DNA of 24,736 nucleotides from JAZDJP01 sp043803805 (GTDB lineage Bacteria; Planctomycetota; JAZDJP01), in assembly GCA_043803805.1 (NCBI GenBank), contig JAZDJP010000071.1:1-24736 (forward strand), read 5' to 3'. The notes below the pieces were generated by a model. That model had not been told where the DNA came from. It saw only the letters and a program-made list of their open reading frames with translations, and searched no databases. The position numbers were made by a program, and so were the translations under genes. Position 1 is the first letter of the stretch. Each line of letters starts with the position of its first letter. Positions 7,340-15,006 of the stretch are shown here, in pieces.

Positions 7340-9172
7340 CTACTCGTGCGCGTTCCGGGCGGACTCAAGGGGCGCGAGCATCGCCCCCGGCCCGGTGGAG
7401 ACGGCGCTCCGGGACGAGCCGGCATGAGTCCCCTCGCGGTTCGGCGCCGGGGCGGGCCGGGACACCATCCTCTGCCCCTCCGGTTCCGCCGGCGGGGCGG
7501 TTTCGTTCGTCTTCATCCAGGCGATGGCCATCACGATGCCGGCCATCACGAACCCGGCGAGGACCCACGTCCGCATCTCCCGCCCGCGGCGGAAGACCCG
7601 CACCGTCAGCCCCGACCAGAACCCGCGGTCGGGATGGCGCGCCCGCCGCTCGTCCTCCTCGGTGATGCCCTCGACATCCGAAATGGCCCCGAGAACAGGC
7701 AGGTCGAAATACCGCTTCAGATCCTCGATGCCCCTCACCGAATGATCGGCATACTCCAGGAAGAAGACCACCGCGGCGCTGGAAAGCCCCGCCACCATGA
7801 ACCCCATGAGGAAAATGAGCCCCACCTTGGGTTTGATGGGATGCGTCGGGACCTTCGCCTTCTCCACCACTTCGAACCGCTTGTCCCGCTGGGCCAGCTC
7901 CGTCCGGACGGTGATCTCCGCGATCTCCTTGCGGTCGCGCAGCATGGACAGCATCCGGAGATTTATGTTATGGTCCATCCGGCGACGGATGAGCCCCAGT
8001 TCCTTCTCGGGAAGGGATTTGATCTTCTCTTCATACACGGCGGCCTGGGCCTTCGTCTGGGCATGGCTGGCCTTCAGACCCTGGACCTCGGCCTCCAGGC
8101 GCCGAAGCTGTTCCTCGATGTGACGCCGCAGGGGGTTGGCCGCCTCCACCGTGATATCCCGGTACTTGTTCTCGACCGCGGCGAACTGGACCTTCAGTTT
8201 CTCCAGGTCGCGGGCCGCCTTCTGGACATACGGGTGGCTCTCCGTGCGGCTCACCCTGAGATCCGAGATCTCCACGCTCTTGGCGGCGATCATGTCGAGG
8301 AGCCGCTTGGCCTCCGGGGAATAATCGCGCGTCAAGGATTCGGGGACCATCTGGCGCTCGCCCCGGAGCTGCTTGCGATACACCTCCGCCGTCTCCTCTT
8401 TCTCCTTGATGAGGGACTCCATCTCGTTGAGGCGGGTAAAGAGATTTGTGAGCTGGGCCAGCGCCGAATGGGCCGTCTGGGGCTGGGCGTCCGAAAGATC
8501 ATCGAGGATTTCCTTCGTGCCCCGGGAAAACTCGATCGGGTTCAGCTTGCCGTATTCCTTGAGTTCCGACTCGGTCTCCCGCGTCCGCTTCTCGTACACA
8601 TCCAGTTCCTTGTCAATGAACGCGGTGGCGTACTCGACCTGCTCATCCTGGAGCAGAACGTATTCGCTGATGAGCATCTCGGTAACGCGATCCACCACCG
8701 CCTTGGCGAGCCGGCCGTCCGGGGCGTCGTAGCCCACCCGGATGAAATACCCGCGGGGCAGGATGCTCAAGGAGGCCCGGAACAGCGCGAGGCGGCTGTC
8801 GAGAATCCCCTGGTTGCGCACGAGAGGATACCCGTCGGCATCGGTCCGGACCGGGTCCACGGCGCCGGCCCCCAGGGCCGGGACGTCCCGCATGATCTCC
8901 CGCCCCTTCTTTTCCGACTTGATCCTCTGCTCCAGGGTGCCCAGCACGGTAGCCACGGACCGGGCGGCGGAATAGTTCGCCAGTAGCGGATCCGTGGCGT
9001 TCTTGTCGGTGACCGCGATCTGGTTCTCGGAACGGTAGACCCGCTCCGCGGTGATGACGCATCCGCCGGACGTCCCCAGGCAGACGGCGAAAACGCCCCC
9101 GATCCACCAGACCCGGTAGAAAAAGATCCGGAGGTAATCCTGGATTCCCGGTCGCATCACCAATTGCGGCAT
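7340..9172 (-). CDS. Wzz/GumC-type polysaccharide chain-length determinant with an extra C-terminal membrane segment
   Basis: This 610-residue inner-membrane protein would set polymer length and link synthesis to export. TM1 is about 22-42. A long periplasmic region is rich in coiled coil (about 180-420). The Pro-rich VPTHPIKPK (about 438-446) precedes TM2 (about 449-471), as in Wzz/GumC proteins. Unusually, a cytoplasmic stretch with DLPVLGAISDVEG and a basic segment is followed by a third membrane segment (about 534-552) and a Pro/Ala-rich 57-residue tail. The usual protein ends after TM2 or continues into a kinase domain; here the kinase is separate (two copies downstream). AAGGAG seven bases before the ATG supports the start. 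The gene sits 42 bases after the export lipoprotein gene. Confidence 0.9.
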   Translation of the reverse strand: MPQLVMRPGIQDYLRIFFYRVWWIGGVFAVCLGTSGGCVITAERVYRSENQIAVTDKNATDPLLANYSAARSVATVLGTLEQRIKSEKKGREIMRDVPALGAGAVDPVRTDADGYPLVRNQGILDSRLALFRASLSILPRGYFIRVGYDAPDGRLAKAVVDRVTEMLISEYVLLQDEQVEYATAFIDKELDVYEKRTRETESELKEYGKLNPIEFSRGTKEILDDLSDAQPQTAHSALAQLTNLFTRLNEMESLIKEKEETAEVYRKQLRGERQMVPESLTRDYSPEAKRLLDMIAAKSVEISDLRVSRTESHPYVQKAARDLEKLKVQFAAVENKYRDITVEAANPLRRHIEEQLRRLEAEVQGLKASHAQTKAQAAVYEEKIKSLPEKELGLIRRRMDHNINLRMLSMLRDRKEIAEITVRTELAQRDKRFEVVEKAKVPTHPIKPKVGLIFLMGFMVAGLSSAAVVFFLEYADHSVRGIEDLKRYFDLPVLGAISDVEGITEEDERRARHPDRGFWSGLTVRVFRRGREMRTWVLAGFVMAGIVMAIAWMKTNETAPPAEPEGQRMVSRPAPAPNREGTHAGSSRSAVSTGPGAMLAPLESARNAHE

Positions 9173-9214
9173 GACTCGGCTCCTTCGCGGTCCCCCGATG
9201 TGGGGCGGCCGCGC

Positions 9215-10012
9215 CTACGGCACCAGCATTCCGCCGGCCGCCTGACTGGGCTTCAGCCCCTTCCGACGGTCATTCATGTATTCCTGAATGGTATCCAACG
9301 TCATGATCCTTCCAGCCGGCCGGATGATCTTGTCCAGCAGGCTGTTGAACTCGCTGTAGTAGGTGGTCGGCACGAACACGATATCCCCCGGCTTCACCTC
9401 CAGGTTGTCCCGGAGCCGGCCATGATAGAGGATCGCGTTCGCGTCCACCACGGTGTAGTCGGGTTTTTCGGCGGACGGACGGATGAGATGCACCCGCGTC
9501 AGGGCCGCATTTTCCCCCATCCACCCGGACGTGAGGAGGGCGTCCCGGACCGTGACCGTCCGGCGGCCCATCGTGTGCTCGCCCTGGCTCTCCACGGCCC
9601 CCATGACGTAGTATTTTCGGCTGACGGCCTTCGTCACGTTCACCAACAGCGCCGGATCCCCCTTGACGTAGGCGCTGATGCGATCCCGGAGGAGCGCCTC
9701 GAGCTCCACCTCCGTCATCCCCTCGACGTAGAGCCGCATGCCGATGTCCTTGAGGATGATATGGCCCTCCTCGTTGACCGGGAACTGGCCCGTAAACTCC
9801 GGGAACCCCGGCGCGGCGATCTCCACCGCGTCCTCGGCGCCGATCTGATAGGCCTTCGTCCCGATTTCCTCGCCGACGGAATTCCCGCCCGAATCGATGG
9901 GAGACGGATTCCGCTCGGTCCGGAACTCCCCCGACTTGTGCTTCCGGCCTTCCGGCGAATAGCATCCCGCGACGAAAACCAGGGACAGGACACATGCGCA
10001 ATGTGTGTTCAT
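9215..10012 (-). CDS. Polysaccharide export outer-membrane lipoprotein (Wza/BexD type)
   Basis: This 265-residue lipoprotein would form the outer-membrane or periplasmic export channel. The signal peptide MNTHCACVLSLVFVAGC ends in a lipobox (VAGC) with Cys17 as the lipidation site. The poly-export domain follows: YQIGAEDAVEIAAPGFPEF (about 54-72), then GHIILKDIGMRLYVEGMTEVELE, and after that SLBB-like strands (KYYVMGAVESQGEH, VKPGDIVFVPTTYYSE). It is shorter than E. coli Wza and resembles the shorter exopolysaccharide versions. I chose the ATG at 10012 since it starts the signal peptide and has GGGAG eight bases upstream. It lies 46 bases after the Ig/TPR gene in the same operon. Confidence 0.9.
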   Translation of the reverse strand: MNTHCACVLSLVFVAGCYSPEGRKHKSGEFRTERNPSPIDSGGNSVGEEIGTKAYQIGAEDAVEIAAPGFPEFTGQFPVNEEGHIILKDIGMRLYVEGMTEVELEALLRDRISAYVKGDPALLVNVTKAVSRKYYVMGAVESQGEHTMGRRTVTVRDALLTSGWMGENAALTRVHLIRPSAEKPDYTVVDANAILYHGRLRDNLEVKPGDIVFVPTTYYSEFNSLLDKIIRPAGRIMTLDTIQEYMNDRRKGLKPSQAAGGMLVP

Positions 10013-10058
10013 GATGCCATCTCCCACGCTTCCTTCATGCCCTTCCCGGGATCGTCCG

Positions 10059-12044
10059 TCACGGCTTCCCGTACTCCCGCAGGGCCGCCTCCGCGAAACG
10101 CCGGTAGGCCGAATCATCGCCGGCCCGGACCCGGATGATCTCCCAGCACCGCCGGGCCGCCGCCACATCCTTTTTCGCGAGGTGCGTCTGGCTCAAATGC
10201 CACCAGAACTCGACGGCATCGGGCCGCAGTTCCACCGCCTTCTCGTAGGCCCGCACGCCCTCATCCAGCCGCCCCAGCCGCACCATCACCGCCCCCAGGT
10301 TGTAGCAAATCTCGGCGTCCGATGGAGCGAGCGTCATCGCGCGCTGGTAGACCGCCGCCGCCTCGGCATTGCGGCCGGTCACCACGTAGAGCCCGGCCAG
10401 GTCGTTCAAGGCCTCCAGGTAGTCCGGATTCTGCCGAAGCGCCTCCTGGTAGGCCTTTTCGGCCTCGTCCAGCCTTCCCAGAATCCGCGCCAGATTCGCC
10501 TTCTCGAAGAAATTCCGGGCCGCCTGGACCGCCTCGGACCCCACGGGGCGCGGCGGCCCGGGCTGTTTCGGTTCCGCGACGGGTTCCGTCGCATGGATCT
10601 TGATTTCCAGGGGATTCTTGACGGGATTTTCGTCCGGCGAAATGCGATTCACCTGATCGATGACGTCCCCCATCTCGTCCCGCCGGCCGATCCGAAGCCC
10701 CGCCGATCCGTCCGACACGATCTCGGCCAGGCGGCTCTGGAAACGGCCCGCGTCGATCGTGACCGGCACCGCGTCGGAGGTCACGTTGCCGCCGAGATCC
10801 GCCGCCTCCACCTTGATCTGGCAATCCCCGTTCATCCCGGGGACCGCCCATGTGAAGACGCCCGTGTTCTCGATCCCGCCGGCCACGAGCGACCACTCCT
10901 TCCCGCCGTCGCTGGAAAGGTAAATGCTGACGGGCCGCTCGGCGAAATACTCGTCGTAGGCATCCCACCGGATCTCGACCTCGCGCTCGCCCTGGAGGAA
11001 TGTCCCGGCGCTGGGCCGGTGGATGGCGACCCGCGGCGGCGTCGCGTCCACAAAGGCCACCATCTCGGGTTTCACGCCGGCCGTTGGCGGGTTTTCCGTC
11101 TGGCCCGTGCGGCTCACGGCAATGACGGCGAACCCGTAGAGCCCGTTTTTCGGGGCGACGAACCGGATCGGGGATTTTCCGCTCTCGTAGACGCCGTATC
11201 GCTCCCAGGCCTTCCCCTCGTCCACCGTGTACCAGAGTTCGACGTTCCGGATTCCGGAGGCGCCGACGTTCTCCACCTCGTAGTAGATGTCAAACGTGGT
11301 GGTGTTGACCCGGCGGGGCGCGGCGGCGGGCTCCTTCGAACCGGTCACGGCCGGGGTCACGACGCCCCCCCCCTCGACCGTCACGCCCTTCCCCAGAACC
11401 GCCTCGCCGCGATTGCCGGCCAGGTCCTCGGCCTCGACCTTGATGAGAATGTCCCGGAGGTCGCCCTTGGGCACGTTCCAGAGGTAACTGCCGTCATTGG
11501 CCTCGCGCGTGGCGATGCGGGTCCATCGGGGATCCTCGCCCGGATAGGCATAGTAGACGCTGATCGGGAGCGGCGACAGGTTGGGATCGTCCGCCTCCCA
11601 TCGGATCATGAAGGGACGGCCGGCGCGCACCGTCTCGCCCGGCTGGGGGGAGACGAGCCGCACCGCCGGGGGAACGGAGTCCACCACCACGACGAGGTCC
11701 GGCTTCCGGCCCGGCACGGGCGCCGGCTCCTCGTGTCCCACGCGGTCGCGCGCGGCCACGCGGAACCCGTAGATGCCGTCGTCCGCGCACTGGAAATCGA
11801 ACGGGCTCGCGCCGTCCGCGTCCTCGCCGGCAAAGTGCCATGTGGCGCCGCCGTCCCGGGTGACGTAGAGCTTCACGCGTTCGATGCCCGCCGGCCCCAC
11901 GTCGGCGGCCGAGTAGGGAATCTGAAATCGCCGGGACGCCGTGAACACCGCCTCGGAGGGTCCGCCCGGCTCCGCGGCCGCGCCTCCCGATGCGACGAAC
12001 GCCCCTGCGAGAAGCACCGCCGCCGCCCGTCGGATTGCCTTCAT
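10059..12044 (-). CDS. Secreted protein with duplicated Ig-like modules and C-terminal TPR repeats
   Basis: This 661-residue protein begins with a signal peptide (about 1-24, AGAFVASGGAAAEP). Two homologous modules of roughly 180-190 residues follow (about 33-225 and 250-430). Each contains a sensor-like strand set (VxLxxTxDxGxxW), a DGxYGF segment, a VDxxPP hinge and an IKVEAxDLxGN end; they look like paired Ig/fibronectin-like beta domains. Residues 505-661 hold three to four TPR repeats (GRLDEAEKAYQEALRQNPDY and similar). The domain order suggests a periplasmic or surface scaffold. It is the first gene of the exopolysaccharide operon, so a role in assembly or regulation of that polymer is inferred. 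I know no named family. Start at ATG 12044; a weak AGGATG site precedes it. Confidence 0.8.
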   Translation of the reverse strand: MKAIRRAAAVLLAGAFVASGGAAAEPGGPSEAVFTASRRFQIPYSAADVGPAGIERVKLYVTRDGGATWHFAGEDADGASPFDFQCADDGIYGFRVAARDRVGHEEPAPVPGRKPDLVVVVDSVPPAVRLVSPQPGETVRAGRPFMIRWEADDPNLSPLPISVYYAYPGEDPRWTRIATREANDGSYLWNVPKGDLRDILIKVEAEDLAGNRGEAVLGKGVTVEGGGVVTPAVTGSKEPAAAPRRVNTTTFDIYYEVENVGASGIRNVELWYTVDEGKAWERYGVYESGKSPIRFVAPKNGLYGFAVIAVSRTGQTENPPTAGVKPEMVAFVDATPPRVAIHRPSAGTFLQGEREVEIRWDAYDEYFAERPVSIYLSSDGGKEWSLVAGGIENTGVFTWAVPGMNGDCQIKVEAADLGGNVTSDAVPVTIDAGRFQSRLAEIVSDGSAGLRIGRRDEMGDVIDQVNRISPDENPVKNPLEIKIHATEPVAEPKQPGPPRPVGSEAVQAARNFFEKANLARILGRLDEAEKAYQEALRQNPDYLEALNDLAGLYVVTGRNAEAAAVYQRAMTLAPSDAEICYNLGAVMVRLGRLDEGVRAYEKAVELRPDAVEFWWHLSQTHLAKKDVAAARRCWEIIRVRAGDDSAYRRFAEAALREYGKP

Positions 12045-12156
12045 GGATCCATCCTGTCAAACGGTTCCGGAAATGAACACGCCACGGCCCGTGGGCGGGA
12101 CCGTGCACACCCCTAACGTCGTCAAACCCGCCGGGGCGCTTAAGAAGGATTTTTTA

Positions 12157-13011
12157 TTAATATGGAAAGACGTAGGCCCGCCAGATCCCCGTGACCGCCA
12201 GGAAGGCGAGCGGGACCGCCGGTTCCAGGAGCTCGACCACCGCCCCGAGGGTGTCCCCCGTCATGCCGCCCACGCGGTCGCGAATCCGGAGCGACACGAG
12301 AAACGCCAGAAACGCCATGACCGCCAGAAGCGCGATCCCCACACGGCCCAGAAGCCCGACGCAGAGCGCGGCAGGCACCACGGTGGCCGCGATCACGGCC
12401 CACGCGCCCGTCCGCTCCACGACCTCCCGGCCGAGACCGCCCCCGGAACGGGCGTACGACGACATCCCAGCCGCCAGCACCATGCCCCAGCGAGCCAGGA
12501 CCGGCATGAGGAAGATGAGAAGAATCTTTTCCCGAAGCAGGATCTCCCCCCCGGAAAGCCCCCCGGCGAGCGCCGCGCGCCGCTCCTCGGAAAGCGCGGC
12601 ATAAAATGGCTGATGTTCCGCCGGCAGGGGCAGGGCCGCCAGGGCCGCCGCCTTGAGAAGAAGCACTCCGGCGATCGCGACCACCCCGTACGTCCCGTGG
12701 TGCCGGTCGCGCATGATGGCCAGACGCTCCCCGGGCGAGACCCCGCCGAGAAGCCCGTCGAACGTGTCGGCCAGACCGTCCAGATGCAGCGCCCCCGTGA
12801 AGATCACCAGGGCCAGCACCGCCCCGGCATCCGCCAGCGGCGCCCCGAATCCCATGAGCAGCAGGAAATAGATGAAACTCGTCATGACGCCGAGGAACGC
12901 CCCGACGACCGGGAACCACGCGACGCTCCGCCCCAGATCCTCCGCCGTCGGGTCCTTGACCTCGACCGGGAACACCGTCAGGAACCGCATGGCGATTTTA
13001 AAAAGGCGCAT
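12157..13011 (-). CDS. cobS: Adenosylcobinamide-GDP ribazoletransferase (cobalamin synthase)
   Basis: CobS joins adenosylcobinamide-GDP to alpha-ribazole (or its phosphate) in the last steps of cobalamin synthesis, at the membrane. The 284-residue protein shows the family start RFLTVFPV, the motif GALHLDGLADTFDGL (about 93-107), RDRHHGTYGV, multiple hydrophobic segments, and GGMTGDTLGAVVELLE near the C-terminus. The common SRIGTYG motif reads DRHHGTYG here. The ATG at 13011 is preferred because the 14 extra residues upstream are encoded by the 8 bp tandem repeat. No good Shine-Dalgarno is present. No other cobalamin gene is in the window. It follows the GDH-like gene by 99 bases and may be read through from it. 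Confidence 0.92.
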   Translation of the reverse strand: MRLFKIAMRFLTVFPVEVKDPTAEDLGRSVAWFPVVGAFLGVMTSFIYFLLLMGFGAPLADAGAVLALVIFTGALHLDGLADTFDGLLGGVSPGERLAIMRDRHHGTYGVVAIAGVLLLKAAALAALPLPAEHQPFYAALSEERRAALAGGLSGGEILLREKILLIFLMPVLARWGMVLAAGMSSYARSGGGLGREVVERTGAWAVIAATVVPAALCVGLLGRVGIALLAVMAFLAFLVSLRIRDRVGGMTGDTLGAVVELLEPAVPLAFLAVTGIWRAYVFPY

Positions 13012-13021
13012 AAAAGTTCCC

Positions 13022-13060
13022 GAGTTAAAGAGTTCATGAGTTCGCGAGTTCACGAGTCAT
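13022..13060. repeat. Degenerate 8 bp tandem repeat (GAGTTCNN)n
   Basis: Units GAGTTAAA, GAGTTCAT, GAGTTCGC and GAGTTCAC, then a partial unit, lie between the GDH-like gene and cobS. Only the last two bases of each unit vary freely. The same family occurs at 19791-19814 and, in reverse complement, at 19871-19910. Confidence 0.8.
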
Positions 13061-13110
13061 CCCGGGAGGCTCCGCACGGAGAACTCCCCACCTCGCGAAC
13101 TCCGGCACGC

Positions 13111-14418
13111 CTACGGCCACAACCCCCTCGCGGCGAGCGCCTCCTCCACCCGTTTCACGGCGATCATGTGGGCCGCCATGCGAAGGGACACCTTCTCCTT
13201 GCGGGACATCTCGTCCACGGCCGCGAAGGCCTTTTCAATGACGTCCCGGAGTTTCAACCCCGCCTCCCGATCGTTCCAGAACAGCCCCTGGAGCCCCTGA
13301 ACCCATTCGAAATAGGCCGCCACCACGCCGCCGGCGCCGGCCAGGATGTCCGGGATGACGAGCGTCTCCTTCGCATCGAGGACCGCATCCCCTTCCGGAA
13401 GGACCGGATGATTGGCCGCCTCCAGGACAATCCGCGCCTTGAGGGTGGAGGCCTCCTCCTTCCCGATCGCGTCCCCGAGCGCCGCCGGGACGAAAACGTC
13501 GCAGTCCACCTTGAACAAATCCTTCGGGGGGATCGCCTCCCCCCCGCGGTACCCCTCGACGGTCTTGGCCCGTTCCACGTGCCGGAAGAGTTTTCCCCCG
13601 TCGAGGCCTTCCGGGTTGGCCACCGCGCCGCCGATATCGCTGGCGGCCACGATGCGGCAGCCCTCGTCGTCGAGGAGTTTCGCCAGGTTTCCCCCCACGG
13701 TCCCGAACCCCTGCACCGCGACGCGTAGCCCCCGGGCCGGGATGCCCAGACGCTTCAGGGCCACGAAGAGGACATGCATGCACCCGCGGGCCGTCGCCTC
13801 GCCCCGCCCGATCGTCCCGCCGAGCCCGGCGGGCTTTCCCGTCACCACGCCCGGGGCGAAACCGCCCGGAACCTTGCCGCAGGTGTCCAGAATCCAGGCC
13901 ATGACGCGGGGGTTCGTGTTGACGTCGGGCGAGAGAATGTCCATCCGGGGACCGATGACCGGGAGGATCTCCACGACGTAGCGACGGGTCATCCGTTCGA
14001 TCTCGCGCGGGGACATCTGGACCGGGTCGCAGGCAATGCCGCCGGCGGCGCCGCCGAAGGGGATGCCGACGACGGCGCACTTCCACGTCATCCCCATCGC
14101 CAGGGCGCGAATCCCATCCAGGGTCACCTCCGGGTGGTAGCGGATGCCGCCGTGGCCGGGCCCGCGGGCCAGGCAATGCTGGACGCGGTAGCCGGCGAAG
14201 ACCCGGATGTCGCCGTTGTCCAGACGCACGGGGACCGCCGCCGTGAGGCTGCGGGCCGGGGCGCGCAGGATGTCGAGCGTCCCGGCATCCAGACGGATCC
14301 GCTCGGCCACGAGCGACAATCGCTCCTGCGCGGCGCGCCAGGACCGCATCCCGCGGTCGGAATTCCCCGGCGCCGGCTTCTCCGGCCATCCGCTGAAGAG
14401 GTATTTCTGGTCGGGCAT
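13111..14418 (-). CDS. Glutamate-dehydrogenase-like protein with the catalytic lysine replaced by alanine
   Basis: This 435-residue protein has the full Glu/Leu/Phe/Val dehydrogenase layout. The substrate domain is LARGPGHGGIRYHPEV (83-98), then MTWKCAVVGIPFGGAAGGI (110-128). The Rossmann domain has VAVQGFGTVGGNLAKLL (233-249). In the family motif GGxKGG the Lys is catalytic; here it is Ala125. The conserved Lys of GPxKGGIRYH is His89. Lys113 and Asp165 are kept. Numbering runs closely with the Clostridium symbiosum enzyme (Lys89, Lys113, Lys125, Asp165), from memory. Normal oxidative deamination is doubtful, so it may be a pseudoenzyme or use another substrate. ATG at 14418 starts 19 bases after the PII-like gene, so the two likely form an operon. 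Confidence 0.88.
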   Translation of the reverse strand: MPDQKYLFSGWPEKPAPGNSDRGMRSWRAAQERLSLVAERIRLDAGTLDILRAPARSLTAAVPVRLDNGDIRVFAGYRVQHCLARGPGHGGIRYHPEVTLDGIRALAMGMTWKCAVVGIPFGGAAGGIACDPVQMSPREIERMTRRYVVEILPVIGPRMDILSPDVNTNPRVMAWILDTCGKVPGGFAPGVVTGKPAGLGGTIGRGEATARGCMHVLFVALKRLGIPARGLRVAVQGFGTVGGNLAKLLDDEGCRIVAASDIGGAVANPEGLDGGKLFRHVERAKTVEGYRGGEAIPPKDLFKVDCDVFVPAALGDAIGKEEASTLKARIVLEAANHPVLPEGDAVLDAKETLVIPDILAGAGGVVAAYFEWVQGLQGLFWNDREAGLKLRDVIEKAFAAVDEMSRKEKVSLRMAAHMIAVKRVEEALAARGLWP

Positions 14419-14437
14419 GGCTCGTGAAATTCCCGAA

Positions 14438-14773
14438 TCAAAGAATCGCGTTCCGACCCGTCTCGCGCGTGCTGATGCGCACGGCCTCCTCGACCGGAAG
14501 CACAAAAATTTTGCCGGCGTCCGGCCCGCCGGTGTCGGCGTGCTTCCGGATGAGGGCCATGACCGCGTCGAGGCTCTCCTCGTCCACGACAATCTCCACC
14601 TTCGTCCGCGTTACGAACTCCACGTCCTTCGAATTCGTCTTCCCCTCCGCGGCGCGCCGCCCGAACCCCTTGACGTCCGTGATGGACATCCCGACGACGC
14701 CGGCGCGGATGAGATAATCCTTGAGGTCATCCACCGTGAAGGGCTGGAGGAAGCACTCGATTTTTTTCAGCAT
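14438..14773 (-). CDS. PII-family nitrogen regulatory protein lacking the uridylylated tyrosine
   Basis: PII trimers sense 2-oxoglutarate and ATP/ADP and bind targets through their T-loop. The 111-residue protein has the standard start MLKKIECFLQPF, VKGFGR (34-39) and KVEIVVDEESLDAV. It also has the C-terminal AGKIFVLPVEEAVRI (86-100) and the TGR region. The T-loop (about 37-56) is around two residues short and has no Tyr equivalent to Tyr51, so uridylylation is not expected. The B-loop TGxxGDGK reads TGGPDAGK. The start matches the usual MxKIE of the family; upstream ATGs are rejected. No strong Shine-Dalgarno is seen. The next gene is a GDH-like protein, suggesting a nitrogen-related unit. 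Confidence 0.88.
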   Translation of the reverse strand: MLKKIECFLQPFTVDDLKDYLIRAGVVGMSITDVKGFGRRAAEGKTNSKDVEFVTRTKVEIVVDEESLDAVMALIRKHADTGGPDAGKIFVLPVEEAVRISTRETGRNAIL

Positions 14774-14834
14774 AAGAGCCCAACCCGGCATCACCGGAAC
14801 CAAACAGGACTACATCCTCAGTACCGCCTCAGTA

Positions 14835-14900
14835 CCGCTCATGGCGATCTTGTCGAACCATGAGCGCTGGCTCGTCCTTCGACGGGCTCAGGACGAGCGG
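14835..14900. repeat. TCGA-type palindromic intergenic repeat, copy 2
   Basis: Two arms related to copies 1 and 3 read CCGCTCATGGCGATCTTGTC (14835-14854) and CTTCGACGGGCTCAGGACGA (14877-14896). They share the CATGAGCG and TCGA cores. The repeat sits in the divergent gap between the PII-like gene and lpdA. Confidence 0.75.
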
Positions 14901-14904
14901 TTTG

Positions 14905-14981
14905 ATCACGCGGTGATTATATCCGATTCTCCCGGGAGAAAAAGAATAAGAATTGACATCTCCCGCGGGAACGGCAAAATC
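14905..14981 (+). promoter_or_regulatory. Candidate operator palindromes and -35 element upstream of lpdA
   Basis: Two palindromes lie in the divergent gap: ATCAC-gcg-GTGAT (14905-14917) and the perfect 14-mer TTCTCCCGGGAGAA (14927-14940). A TTGACA follows at 14953-14958; 17 bases on is AAAATC, a weak -10 match. The arrangement suggests a regulated promoter for lpdA, and perhaps for the divergent PII-like gene. No regulator can be named. Confidence 0.35.
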
Positions 14982-15006
14982 CGGGCCGTTTCCCGAGGGG
15001 GCGGCC

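Noticed and set aside
6515..8986. An 823-residue plus-strand frame opposite the Wzz and ATPase genes
   Set aside because: Long only because high GC removes stops; His/Arg/Pro-rich with no domain, and the minus strand has clear domains.
10005..13728. Long plus-strand frames opposite the Ig/TPR, CobS and GDH-like genes
   Set aside because: Same high-GC shadow pattern without a ribosome site or motif.
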